From Acrocarpospora macrocephala (GTDB taxonomy: Bacteria; Actinomycetota; Actinomycetes; Streptosporangiales; Streptosporangiaceae), in NCBI RefSeq assembly GCF_009687865.1, contig NZ_BLAE01000048.1, positions 1-64,000 on the forward strand: 64,000 bases of DNA, written 5' to 3'. Under the pieces are notes generated by a model. It did no database searches and was not told the DNA's origin. It saw only the letters and a list, made by a program, of their open reading frames with translations. The translations under genes and the position numbers were made by a program. Numbering within the stretch: position 1 is the stretch's first letter; every line of letters begins with the position of its first letter. Below, one piece after another: positions 1 through 7,468 of the stretch.

Positions 1-1
1 A

Positions 2-274
2 CCCGCACAGCGGCGGGCCGTCCTGGCCCGCTACGCCACCTGCTACCGCGAAGGCTGCCCCATCCCGGCCGACATGGCCGAAATCGACCACGTCCAAGGC
101 TGGGCCGACGGCGGCACCACCGACCTGGACCTTCTCGCCCCCGCGTGCACCTGGCACAACCGCGACAAAGCAACCCACCCCGACCGCTACCGCACCCGCC
201 GCAACCACGACGGCACCTGGACCCTCCTCTACCACGGTAAGAGAAGCCGCTTCGCCGGACGGTTCCGGTGCTGA
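2..274 (+). CDS. HNH endonuclease C-terminal part (truncated by window edge)
   Basis: The reading frame is open from base 2 to the TGA at 272-274; the start lies outside the window. It encodes a Cys-x4-Cys pair (CREGC), then EIDHV and an HNRDK segment, which together form a compact beta-beta-alpha-metal HNH nuclease fold. This arrangement is typical of the C-terminal domain of the DUF222/HNH family, which is multi-copy in actinomycetes and has no settled function. The visible part has the metal-binding His/Asp-His (IDH) and the final HNR. The tail after HNRDK is short and basic, as in family members, so the 3' end looks natural. No partner gene is visible. Confidence 0.8.
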   Translation, partial: PAQRRAVLARYATCYREGCPIPADMAEIDHVQGWADGGTTDLDLLAPACTWHNRDKATHPDRYRTRRNHDGTWTLLYHGKRSRFAGRFRC

Positions 275-378
275 ACCGGACCGGCACGAGAGCGCCACCC
301 ACCCAGGCCGGGAACCCAGGGGGTTGAGGGAGTTCTCCGATCCTGAGACAGCGCGTGAAGAGTCGATCCTGGCCTGCC

Positions 379-531
379 ATGCGTGGCTACGTGATCGGCA
401 CGCCACGCCTGCTGAACTTCACCGACATCGCCGACGGTACCCGCTGGGCACGCGACGACTTCCGCAACCCGCTCATCGCCCTCGGTCTCACTAGGCGAGA
501 GTTCTTTCGGCCCTGGGTGAGGGCCGGGTGA
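379..531 (+). pseudogene. Unidentified gene fragment (50 codons)
   Basis: A short ATG-to-TGA frame encodes a peptide with protein-like composition (it contains GYVIGTPRLLNF and WARDDFRNP), unlike the Arg/Pro-rich translations of non-coding frames in this DNA. There is no Shine-Dalgarno sequence and no recognisable domain. It sits in a 590-bp patch with two other gene pieces, so it is more likely a broken remnant than a real small gene. I do not recognise the parent family. Confidence 0.3.
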
Positions 532-718
532 GGGCAGTGTGCACTTGACGTTGGGCAACGCCTTGCCTGATGAGATGAGTGTGGACGGTCTGCTCGTGGA
601 GGCCGAAGCGCTTGGCGAGCTTCTTCTGGGGTGTTCCAGCGTTGTAGGCATCGACCAGCTCAATTACTTCGGCAGGTGAGAGCTTGCGGTTTCTCTGGCC
701 TGGAGGCGTACCTGGGCC
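491..718 (-). pseudogene. HTH-domain remnant of a recombinase-like protein
   Basis: On the minus strand an open frame without a start codon runs to a TAG at 491-493. It encodes RKLSPAEVIELVDAYNAG followed by KKLAKRFGLHEQTVHTHL, a clear helix-turn-helix of the kind at the C-terminus of serine resolvases and in short actinobacterial HTH proteins. The HTH is complete, but what precedes it is Arg/Pro-rich nonsense, so the N-terminal part is lost. About 20 residues follow the HTH before the stop. I read it as a relic of a mobile-element gene. Confidence 0.5.
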
Positions 719-804
719 GGATCGTCGACACCGGACTGGGCGATGATGGTCTGCGCGGGGTGCTGATCGGCGGGCAGCTTCTGACCTACGGGTTGGCTGC
801 TTAG
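694..804 (+). pseudogene. C-terminal gene fragment, parent unknown
   Basis: The plus-strand frame ending at the TAG 802-804 gives a protein-like tail containing LEAYLGRIVDTGL and LRGVLIGGQLLTYGL. There is no start codon and no sensible sequence upstream of about base 690, where the minus-strand HTH remnant begins. It is probably the last 35 codons of a gene whose body has been deleted. The family is not recognised. Confidence 0.3.
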
Positions 805-863
805 CGTTGTGAGCAGGCGATTTAGGGGTGTGGGTGGGTTCGAAAGCGAGTCATGGAGGCGCC

Positions 864-1706
864 CTATCTCGAACTCGAACTCCGCGCGAAACGTTCGGCG
901 AAGGCGGCTCGGTTGGCGGAGTCGGGTGAACGGTCCCAGACCGCGAACACCACCCGTTCGAACGCGGTTGAGAATGTGCCGCCCTCAGCGAGATGGGTGT
1001 GGAATGCGTCGGCGACCTGGTGGGGGTCGTTGCGGAACACCCCGCAGCCCCAGGCGCCGAGGACGAGCTGGCGCGCGCCGTGGTGGGCGGCCACGGCCAG
1101 TACGCGTTCCGCGCGCTGGTAGAGCGCGCGCTGGATCGCATTCCGCGCGTTCGGGTCACGGCGCAGCGCCTCTCCTGCGTTGGGAGCGGGAGAGGTCAGA
1201 AATGAGACGCGATACGGATCGGGCAGCAATCGGCCGTTGTCGTCGCGGTGCACCGGGACGTCGGGAGACCAGATGACGCGGTGGCTGTAGAGCAGGTCAG
1301 GGGAGGCCCGGTGGGCGGCGTAGTAGTCGGGGGCCTGGAGCAGGCAGGGATACAACAGGGCGTTGCGGCAGAGATCCTCTTCTTGAGCCTTGGCGCCGCC
1401 GAGGTAGCCGCCTCCGGGGTTGCGGGCCGAGGCGAAGTTCAAGACGGCGATTTGTTCGGCCCCGGCGATGTGGAGCCGTCGTGCGGCTTGAAGGCTGCTT
1501 TCGGCGGTCACCTCGAAAGACGTTCGGTGACCGGTCCCTGGGTGGGGCGGGTCGATGCGTTCGTCCGGTGGATGGCTCACCGTGCCGGAGATCGCCGCCT
1601 CCAGCGCTGGGCCTACGACGACGACGGTGCCGTCGTCGGTCGTGTACTCGCCCTCGGCGATGATCTGCGCGTTGACACCCGCGATTCCCAGCAGTCTTCC
1701 ACTCAC
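864..1706 (-). CDS. Bacterial-type poly(ADP-ribose) glycohydrolase (TIGR02452 family)
   Basis: A 280-residue protein of the microbial PARG/TIGR02452 macrodomain family, which hydrolyses ADP-ribose polymers on proteins. The family signature is present: NPGGGYLGG at about residues 97-104 followed by the QEE catalytic motif at about 108-110, where the second Glu is the expected catalytic base. A further conserved stretch, LVLGAWGCGVFRN, lies near residue 215-230, as in characterised relatives. Length matches the family (270-300). It stands alone, divergent from the MFS gene with a 138-bp gap. In other bacteria such genes are linked to ADP-ribosylation reversal or nucleoside damage repair; nothing nearby says which substrate is used here. 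Confidence 0.88.
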   Translation of the reverse strand: MSGRLLGIAGVNAQIIAEGEYTTDDGTVVVVGPALEAAISGTVSHPPDERIDPPHPGTGHRTSFEVTAESSLQAARRLHIAGAEQIAVLNFASARNPGGGYLGGAKAQEEDLCRNALLYPCLLQAPDYYAAHRASPDLLYSHRVIWSPDVPVHRDDNGRLLPDPYRVSFLTSPAPNAGEALRRDPNARNAIQRALYQRAERVLAVAAHHGARQLVLGAWGCGVFRNDPHQVADAFHTHLAEGGTFSTAFERVVFAVWDRSPDSANRAAFAERFARSSSSR

Positions 1707-1844
1707 GCAACCGCATGGTAGGCCGTGATCGTCTCACCGGCCGAATGGTTTACCGGCTACCGGCTACCGGCTTCCGGATCAGCGTTTGGACGGTGTCGCC
1801 GCTGGTCGTTAGGGTGTCCGGCGGGAGCTGGTGGAGGTGACACC

Positions 1845-3101
1845 GTGACAGCGCGACCACCGGCACCGCCGCGGGTCATGAGCCGCTGGCTGACCTTCCT
1901 GTTCGCCGTGGCCGCGGGCGCCGCGGTCGGCAACCTGTACTGGGCGCAGCCGCTGCTCGGCTTCATCGCGGATGATCTGGGCGCCTCCACCGCGATCGCG
2001 GGCTGGCTGGTCACCGCGAGCCAGCTCGGGTACGCGGCCGGGATCCTGCTGCTCGTGCCGCTTGGGGACGTGCTCAACCGGCGCAAGCTCATCCCGATCA
2101 TGATGCTGTGCTCCGCGGCCGCGCTCGTCCTGTGTGCCGTGGCGCCGTCGTTCGGCGTTCTTCTTCTCGCGATCACGGTGCTGGGGGTGACGACCGTTTC
2201 CGGGCAGATCCTCACCCCACTGGCCGGGGATCTCGCGGATGACGCCCACCGTGGCCGCGTGGTCGGGGCCGTCGTGTCGGGCATTCTCACCGGCATCCTG
2301 GTCTCCCGTACGATCAGCGGACTCGTCGCCGACACTGCCGGGTGGCGCACGATCTTCGTCCTCGCCGCGGTCGTCGCCGTCCTTCTCTCGTTCCTGCTCT
2401 ACCGGGCGATTCCGCCGCTGGCGCCGAAGACACGCGTGGCCTATCCCGCGCTGATCGCCTCCGTCGCGGCGGTCGTCCTGCGGGAACGGAGCGTGCGATG
2501 GACGCTGGTTCTCGCCGCCACCGGGTTCGCCGCCTTCACCATGTTCTGGACGGCGCTGACGTTTCTGCTCAGCGGGCCGCCGTTCCACTATCCGGTGTCC
2601 GTGATCGGGCTGTTCGGGCTGGCCGGGCTCGCCGGCGCCCTCGCCGCTCAACGCGCCGGGCGCCTGCACGACCGAGGCTGGTCGCTTCCGGCCACCGGCG
2701 CGACATGGGTGCTCACCCTTATCGCCTTCGTCGTCGCGGCGTTCGCCGGTCGCTCCGTCGTCCTCGTTCTCGTCGTGGTCGTCGTCCTCGACGCCGCCCT
2801 GCAGGCGCACGGCATCCTCAGCCAGACCCGGGTCTTCGCCGTCTCGGGCGATGCTCGCAGCAGGCTCAACACCGCCTACGTCACCTGCAACTTCATCGGC
2901 GGTGCCATCGGCTCCGCCGCCGCGGCCGTCCTCTGGTCCGCCGGTGGGTGGACGGCCGTCGCGCTCGCGGGCGTGGCGCTCAGCTGCGTCGCGCTCACCG
3001 TGTGGGCAGTCGGGCGTCGAGGCCCGCTCGTCGTGGGCGAGGGCGCCACCGCCAACCAGGTCGGCCCCACTCCAGCGGCGGAGACCACAGGCCGCGTTTA
3101 G
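1845..3101 (+). CDS. MFS transporter, drug/metabolite exporter type
   Basis: A 418-residue major facilitator protein with about 12 hydrophobic segments. The first begins near residue 20 (FLFAVAAGAAVGNLYWAQPLL), and the loop between helices 2 and 3 carries GDVLNRRKLI, the MFS motif A. I chose the GTG at 1845 because GGAGG lies at 1833-1837. An in-frame ATG lies further upstream, but the extra residues it adds are not membrane-protein-like. The substrate is unknown; the closest general type is an exporter of small hydrophobic compounds. Its stop is 13 bp from the convergent XRE-cupin gene. The Asp/Arg-rich cytoplasmic loop after helix 6 is short. Confidence 0.85.
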   Translation: MTARPPAPPRVMSRWLTFLFAVAAGAAVGNLYWAQPLLGFIADDLGASTAIAGWLVTASQLGYAAGILLLVPLGDVLNRRKLIPIMMLCSAAALVLCAVAPSFGVLLLAITVLGVTTVSGQILTPLAGDLADDAHRGRVVGAVVSGILTGILVSRTISGLVADTAGWRTIFVLAAVVAVLLSFLLYRAIPPLAPKTRVAYPALIASVAAVVLRERSVRWTLVLAATGFAAFTMFWTALTFLLSGPPFHYPVSVIGLFGLAGLAGALAAQRAGRLHDRGWSLPATGATWVLTLIAFVVAAFAGRSVVLVLVVVVVLDAALQAHGILSQTRVFAVSGDARSRLNTAYVTCNFIGGAIGSAAAAVLWSAGGWTAVALAGVALSCVALTVWAVGRRGPLVVGEGATANQVGPTPAAETTGRV

Positions 3102-3114
3102 CCCAGGCCGAAAG

Positions 3115-3684
3115 TCAGCCGGGCCAGGCGGTGACCGACAGGAAGCGGATCGGTAGTTCGATCAGGCGTTGGGGGCCGTGAGGGCCGGCGCCGTCGAACT
3201 GGAGGCAGTCGCCTGGAGTGAGGGTGTAGCTGGAGCTTCCGTGGCCGTAGACCATTACGCCTTCCAGCATGTAGAGGCATTCGGTGCCGGGGTGCTGGAA
3301 GAGGGGGAAGACCTCGCTGGACTCGGTGAGGGTGACCAGGACGGGTTCCAGGCGGCGGTGGACGCCGCGCAGGGCGCCGAGTAGCTGGTAGCGGTGGCCG
3401 ATCCGGGTGCCGCGGCGGACGATCTCGGCGCCGTGGCCGGCGGGGGTGAAGACCGCCTCGCTTTCCACGTCGACGCCACGGAACAGGGCGGTGACCGGGA
3501 TCTCCAGGCCCTCGGCCAGGCGGGCCAGGGTGGTCAGGCTGCACGAGGTCTGGGCGTTCTCGATCTTGGAGAGCATGGCTTTGGAGAGGCCGGTCCGGCG
3601 GGCGAGGACGGTCGCGGAGAGGCCGGCGGCCTGGCGGTACTCCTTGGTGCGCTGGGCGATGATCTCCTCCAGCGTGCCGCTCAC
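3115..3684 (-). CDS. XRE-family regulator with C-terminal cupin sensor
   Basis: A 189-residue two-domain transcription factor. Residues ~10-65 form a Cro/CI-type HTH (LSATVLARRTGLSKAMLSKIEN). Residues ~110-180 form a small cupin barrel (HPGTECLYMLEG, TLTPGDCLQFD) that would bind the effector. The start is GTG at 3684, overlapping the stop of the upstream FAD gene by 4 nt. It is the last gene of the six-gene amine-utilisation operon, so it probably controls that operon. Relatives (PuuR-type) regulate polyamine or amino-acid catabolism and sense a small amine or amino acid. The ligand here is inferred from the neighbours only. Confidence 0.85.
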   Translation of the reverse strand: MSGTLEEIIAQRTKEYRQAAGLSATVLARRTGLSKAMLSKIENAQTSCSLTTLARLAEGLEIPVTALFRGVDVESEAVFTPAGHGAEIVRRGTRIGHRYQLLGALRGVHRRLEPVLVTLTESSEVFPLFQHPGTECLYMLEGVMVYGHGSSSYTLTPGDCLQFDGAGPHGPQRLIELPIRFLSVTAWPG

Positions 3685-4829
3685 CGCATCTCACCCGCGC
3701 CCGCGTACGGATGCGCGCTGGTCAGCGGGCGTCCCTCGGCGAAGCGGCTGAGCCGGAAGTCGGGCAGCGCGGCACCGGTGATCATCTCGGCGGCCATCCG
3801 GCCGACGGCGGGGGAGATCTTGAATCCGTGGCCGCTGAACCCGGCCGCGACGAAGAGGCCGTCCGGTCCGGCCGGGCCGATGATCGGGTTGAAATCGGGG
3901 GTGACGTCGTAGCAGCCCGCGTACGAGGTGACGAACGACACGTCCGGCAGGCCGGGGAAGCGGCTGCCGAAGCGGCTGGCCGCCCGTTCCAGGTGGGGGC
4001 CGTCGGCCCGGTTGAGGTAGCGGTCGGGGTCGGCCGGTTCCGGGTCGGTCAGGTCGCTGTTGCCGATCAGGAGGCGGCCGTCGGGCTCGGTGCGTACATA
4101 TTGCAGGCTGACCAGGTCGGAGAAGACCGGCACATCCCCGAGAGCCCGGCCGGGGTCGGCGATCACGATGGGCTCGCGGATGGCGCGGACCGGCAGGTCC
4201 ACCCCGGCGGGGGAGACCAGCGCGGTGGACCAGGCGCCGGCCGCGACGACCACGGTGCCGGCGCCGACCCGGCGGCCGTCGGCCAGCCGCACCCCGATGA
4301 CCCGGTCGCCGCCGGTGACCAGGGCGGCCACCGGGGTGTGCTGCAGGATGCGGGCGCCGCCGCGCCTGGCGGCTTCGGCGAAGTGCTGGCAGGTCCGGTA
4401 CGCGTCGCCGTGACCGCCGCGCGGCTCGTACGCGAAGGCGGCGAAGTCCTTGGTTTCCAGCCCCGGCCACATGGCGTGCACGGCGTCGTGGCCGATCAGC
4501 GACACCTCGACGCCGAGGATGGACTGGGCGGCGACGTTGGCGCGCAGCGCGGCCTCGTTCTCGGGGCCGACCCCGACCACGTAGCCGGTACGGCGGAACC
4601 CGAGCCCGGGCGTGTCCTCGAAGAAGCGCACGCCCTCCCAGGCCATCGCGGCCAGCAGCGGCACCCCGTAGTGGCAGCGCACGATGCCGCTGGACTTGCC
4701 GGTGCCGCCGGACCCGATCGTGCGGCGTTCCAGCACGAGCACGTCGCGGACGCCGCGCCTGGTCAGGGCGGCGGCGATGGACATGCCCTCCAGGCCGCCG
4801 CCGACGATGACCACCTCGTGCGCGCTCAC
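3681..4829 (-). CDS. FAD-dependent amine/amino-acid oxidoreductase (sarcosine oxidase/DadA-like)
   Basis: A 382-residue single-subunit flavoprotein of the glycine/D-amino-acid oxidase superfamily. The N-terminus has the dinucleotide-binding signature EVVIVGGGLEGMSIAAALTR, followed by GSGGTGKSSGIVR, which resembles the beta subunit of sarcosine oxidase and N-methylglutamate dehydrogenase. Near the C-terminus CYDVTPDFNPIIGPA marks the second flavin-contact region. The GTG start at 4829 overlaps the upstream gene's TGA by 4 nt. In this operon the likely substrate is an N-alkylated glutamate or amino acid, giving back glutamate plus an aldehyde. No separate alpha, gamma or delta subunits of a heterotetrameric N-methylglutamate dehydrogenase are nearby, so this would be a simplified, single-gene replacement (inference). 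Confidence 0.82.
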   Translation of the reverse strand: MSAHEVVIVGGGLEGMSIAAALTRRGVRDVLVLERRTIGSGGTGKSSGIVRCHYGVPLLAAMAWEGVRFFEDTPGLGFRRTGYVVGVGPENEAALRANVAAQSILGVEVSLIGHDAVHAMWPGLETKDFAAFAYEPRGGHGDAYRTCQHFAEAARRGGARILQHTPVAALVTGGDRVIGVRLADGRRVGAGTVVVAAGAWSTALVSPAGVDLPVRAIREPIVIADPGRALGDVPVFSDLVSLQYVRTEPDGRLLIGNSDLTDPEPADPDRYLNRADGPHLERAASRFGSRFPGLPDVSFVTSYAGCYDVTPDFNPIIGPAGPDGLFVAAGFSGHGFKISPAVGRMAAEMITGAALPDFRLSRFAEGRPLTSAHPYAGAGEMR

Positions 4830-6091
4830 CGGCCCGGGATCCATTCGGTTCCGGCCAGCGGCACCCGGGCCATCGCCGCCGCCTCGACGGTGAGCGCGAC
4901 CAGGTCCTCCGGCTCCAGGTGGTGCACGTCGGCCTTGCCGCAGGCGCGGGCGAGCATGGTGGTCTCCATGGTGATCGCGCGCAGGTAGTTGGCCACCCGC
5001 TCGGCGCCGCGTACCGGATCGAGCCTGGCCTGCAGGCCGGGGGACTGGGTGGCGATCCCGACCGGGCAGCCGCCGGTGTGGCAGGCGACGCAGTTGCCGG
5101 CCGTGGTGCCGAGATCGGCGTAGGAGGCGGGGCCGAAGTCGTGCACGGTGTCGTTGCAGCCGAGGGCGACCAGGGCGGCCATGCCGATGGAGACCGCGTC
5201 CGCGCCGAGGGCGAGCGCCTTGGCCACGTCGGCGCCGCTCCGGATGCCGCCGGAGACGATCAGCGCGACGTCCGGGAAGTCGGCCAGCGCGTCGGCGGCC
5301 AGCCGGACCGCGGCGAGGGTGGGGATGCCGGTGTGCTCGATGAAGACGTCCTGGGTGGCGCCGGTGCCGCCCTGCATGCCGTCCACCACGACCACGTCCG
5401 CGCCCGCCGTGGCGGCCAGGCGGACGTCGTGGTAGACGCGGGTGGCGCCGATCTTGACGAAGACCGGGACTCGCCAGTCCGTCGCCTCGCGCAGTTCCTC
5501 GATCTTGATGCGCAGGTCGTCGGGGCCGGTCCAGTCGGGGTGGCGGCAGGCCGAGCGCTGGTCGATGCCCTCCGGCAGGGTGCGCATCGCGGCCACCCGG
5601 GGGCCCAGCTTCTGGCCCATCAGCATGCCGCCGCCGCCCGGTTTGGCGCCCTGGCCGAGCACCACCTCGATCGCGTCCGCCGCCCGCAGGTCGTCGGGGT
5701 TGAACCCATAGCGGGACGGCAGGCACTGGTAGACCAGCGTCTTGGAGCTCATCCGCTCCTCCGGCGTCATGCCGCCGTCGCCGGTCGTGGTCGCGGTGCC
5801 GACCTCGCTCGCGGCCCGGCCGAGCGCCTCCTTGGCCGGGGCGGACAGCGCGCCGAACGACATGCCGGCGATGGTGATCGGGATCTCCAGCACGACCGGA
5901 TCGCGGGCGTTCGCGGCCCCCAGGACCGTCCGCGTCGCGCAGTGTTCCCGGTAGCCCTCCAGGGGGTAGCGGGACGCGCTCGCGGTGAGGAACGTCAGGT
6001 CGTCGAAGGTGGGTACGGCCCTGCGCGCGCCCCCACCGCGGATCGGATATCGGCCGAGCCTGGCTCGTTCCCGGATCTCGTCGAAGCTCAT
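4826..6091 (-). CDS. mgsC: FMN-binding glutamate-synthase-domain protein (MgsC/GlxD-like)
   Basis: A 421-residue protein matching the FMN/3Fe-4S synthase domain of glutamate synthase as a stand-alone subunit. Visible features are the entry region RFxPxFDDLTFL-like (TFDDLTFLTASASRYPLEGY), the glycine-rich phosphate site GGTGATQDVF, and CVACHTGGCPVGIATQ, which holds the three cluster cysteines. In methylotrophs MgsC with MgsA and MgsB makes N-methylglutamate from methylamine and glutamate. I chose the ATG at 6091 because GGGGA sits just upstream and MSFDEIRERARLGRY matches family N-termini; a GTG at 6124 would add 11 residues. The gap to the mgsB-like stop is 55 nt and holds an imperfect copy of the gene junction. 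Confidence 0.85.
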   Translation of the reverse strand: MSFDEIRERARLGRYPIRGGGARRAVPTFDDLTFLTASASRYPLEGYREHCATRTVLGAANARDPVVLEIPITIAGMSFGALSAPAKEALGRAASEVGTATTTGDGGMTPEERMSSKTLVYQCLPSRYGFNPDDLRAADAIEVVLGQGAKPGGGGMLMGQKLGPRVAAMRTLPEGIDQRSACRHPDWTGPDDLRIKIEELREATDWRVPVFVKIGATRVYHDVRLAATAGADVVVVDGMQGGTGATQDVFIEHTGIPTLAAVRLAADALADFPDVALIVSGGIRSGADVAKALALGADAVSIGMAALVALGCNDTVHDFGPASYADLGTTAGNCVACHTGGCPVGIATQSPGLQARLDPVRGAERVANYLRAITMETTMLARACGKADVHHLEPEDLVALTVEAAAMARVPLAGTEWIPGR

Positions 6092-6146
6092 TAGGTTCCC
6101 CAGCGGGAGGTTGGGCGGAGACACAGGCGGATGACCGGTTCGCTGC

Positions 6147-6806
6147 TCATGGAGTTCCCCAGTGGTAGAGCTGTCTGGCGGAGGCCACCCGGGTCACGTT
6201 CTCCGGGTCGATGTGGTCGAATCCATGCTGTTTGGCCAGGCGGGCGACCAGTTCGACGTCCGATTCGGCGAGTTCCTCGACCCGGGCGTCGGCGCCGAGG
6301 TCCTTGATCCTCCCGGCCACGTAGATGACCGCCTCGTAGAGCGAGTCGCCCAGGCCGCGCCCGGCGTCGCCGCCGACCAGGATCGTCCCGGCCTGGGCCA
6401 TGAAGCCGCAGTGGTCGCCGACGTTCCCGGCGACCAGCACGGTCGCCCCCTTCAGGGAGATGCCCGCGCGAAGCGAGGCGTCGCCGCGCACGACGATCGT
6501 GCCGCCGTGCGCGCTGGCGGCCAGGCTCTGCGAGGCGTCGCCGTCCACCCGGATCAGGCCGGACATCAGGTTCTCCCCGGCGCCCCACCCGGTCGTGCCG
6601 TGGACCAGCACGGTGGCGTTCTTGCTGAGCCCGCCGACGTAGTAGCCCGCCGTGCCGTCGATCTCGACGGTGATCTCCTCGGTCAGCCCGACCGCCAGGT
6701 TGTGCCGTCCGGCCGGGTTGGTGAGGCGGGCCGTGGCACCCGGGGGGAGGGCGCGGAGGGTGGCGTTCGCGGTCCGGACCGTCGTCGTGCTCAGGTCGAT
6801 GTCCAC
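6147..6806 (-). CDS. mgsB: GXGXG-domain glutamate-synthase-like subunit (MgsB/GlxC-like)
   Basis: A 219-residue protein consisting of the right-handed beta-helix (GXGXG) domain that forms the C-terminal part of the large glutamate synthase subunit. The repeated turns are visible as GYYVGG, GTTGWGAGENL, GDHCGFMAQAGTILVGGDAG. The domain is structural and holds the ammonia channel side of the synthase. As a separate gene next to stand-alone amidotransferase-like and FMN-domain genes, it fits MgsB of N-methylglutamate synthase. It overlaps the end of the upstream mgsA-like gene by 16 nt, which implies translational coupling. Confidence 0.83.
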   Translation of the reverse strand: MDIDLSTTTVRTANATLRALPPGATARLTNPAGRHNLAVGLTEEITVEIDGTAGYYVGGLSKNATVLVHGTTGWGAGENLMSGLIRVDGDASQSLAASAHGGTIVVRGDASLRAGISLKGATVLVAGNVGDHCGFMAQAGTILVGGDAGRGLGDSLYEAVIYVAGRIKDLGADARVEELAESDVELVARLAKQHGFDHIDPENVTRVASARQLYHWGTP

Positions 6807-7468
6807 AGGTAGACCTCCTCCGGCTCGGGTTCGTACACGCGGGCGGCCTCGATGCCGGGGAGCACGGCGAGCGCGCGGTACTCCGAGGCCATCGCCACCC
6901 AGCCGGGGGTCTCGGCGATGATCGCGGGCTTGCAGGCGATGACGTCCCGGACCACGGCGAAGGCGTCCGGCGTCTGCACGGCCAGGGTGTAGAAGCCGTC
7001 GAAACGCTCGCAGAGCAGGCGCAGCGCCTTCTCCAGGTCGTCGCCGCTGTCCAGCCGGTACGCGAGGAACCGGGCAGCCACCTCGGAATCGTTGTCGCTG
7101 TCGAAGGCGACGCCCCGGGCGAGGAGTTCGCGGCGGATCGTGGCGTGGTTGGCGAAGGAGCCGTTGTGGACCAGGCTGAGGCCGTCGCCGACCACGAACG
7201 GGTGGCAGTGCGCGGCGGTGATCGCCGACTCGGTGGCCATCCGGGTGTGCGCCACCGCCTGCGTGCCGGATATTTCATGCAATCGCCACTCGGTGGCCAG
7301 CACCGCCGGATGCCCAACCCCCTTAAGCACCGCTATTTCCGGATAAATCGTGATTCCGGCGGAGTCGGGGCCGCGTTCTGCGACCTGGGCCATCATGGCG
7401 GCCATCAGGGCGCCCAGCCGGGGCCGCAGGCCGGGGTCCCGGAGCTGCAGAGCGGTGATGCCGCACAT
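6791..7468 (-). CDS. mgsA: Class II glutamine-amidotransferase-like subunit (MgsA/GlxB-like)
   Basis: A 225-residue Ntn-type amidotransferase domain. The start is the ATG at 7468, which puts Cys at position 2 (MCGITALQL) as the N-terminal nucleophile. Further conserved elements are RGPDSAG (substrate Arg loop), AHTRMATES, and VHNGSFAN. It overlaps the glutamine synthetase stop as TGATG. In the N-methylglutamate pathway this subunit would take gamma-glutamyl-amide (made by the GlnT-like enzyme) and pass the amine to the synthase subunits. The domain is complete compared with GltB domain 1, although shorter (225 versus ~400 residues), as is typical of the stand-alone form. Confidence 0.85.
   Translation of the reverse strand: MCGITALQLRDPGLRPRLGALMAAMMAQVAERGPDSAGITIYPEIAVLKGVGHPAVLATEWRLHEISGTQAVAHTRMATESAITAAHCHPFVVGDGLSLVHNGSFANHATIRRELLARGVAFDSDNDSEVAARFLAYRLDSGDDLEKALRLLCERFDGFYTLAVQTPDAFAVVRDVIACKPAIIAETPGWVAMASEYRALAVLPGIEAARVYEPEPEEVYLWTST

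Larger units (their letters stand above)
275..863. other. Region of gene fragments without an intact gene
   Basis: This 590-bp interval between the HNH gene and the PARG-like gene contains no complete gene. It holds the three fragments described at 379-531, 491-718 and 694-804, on both strands and partly abutting. Fragments of unrelated frames packed against one another are what repeated insertion and deletion leaves behind. No terminal inverted repeats or target-site duplications were recognised. Confidence 0.5.

Noticed and set aside
4829-5726. N-terminal extension of the FAD oxidoreductase frame to 5726
   Set aside because: The extra 299 codons lie in another frame of the mgsC-like gene and are Arg/Pro-rich; the GTG at 4829 gives the proper Rossmann N-terminus and a 4-nt overlap.
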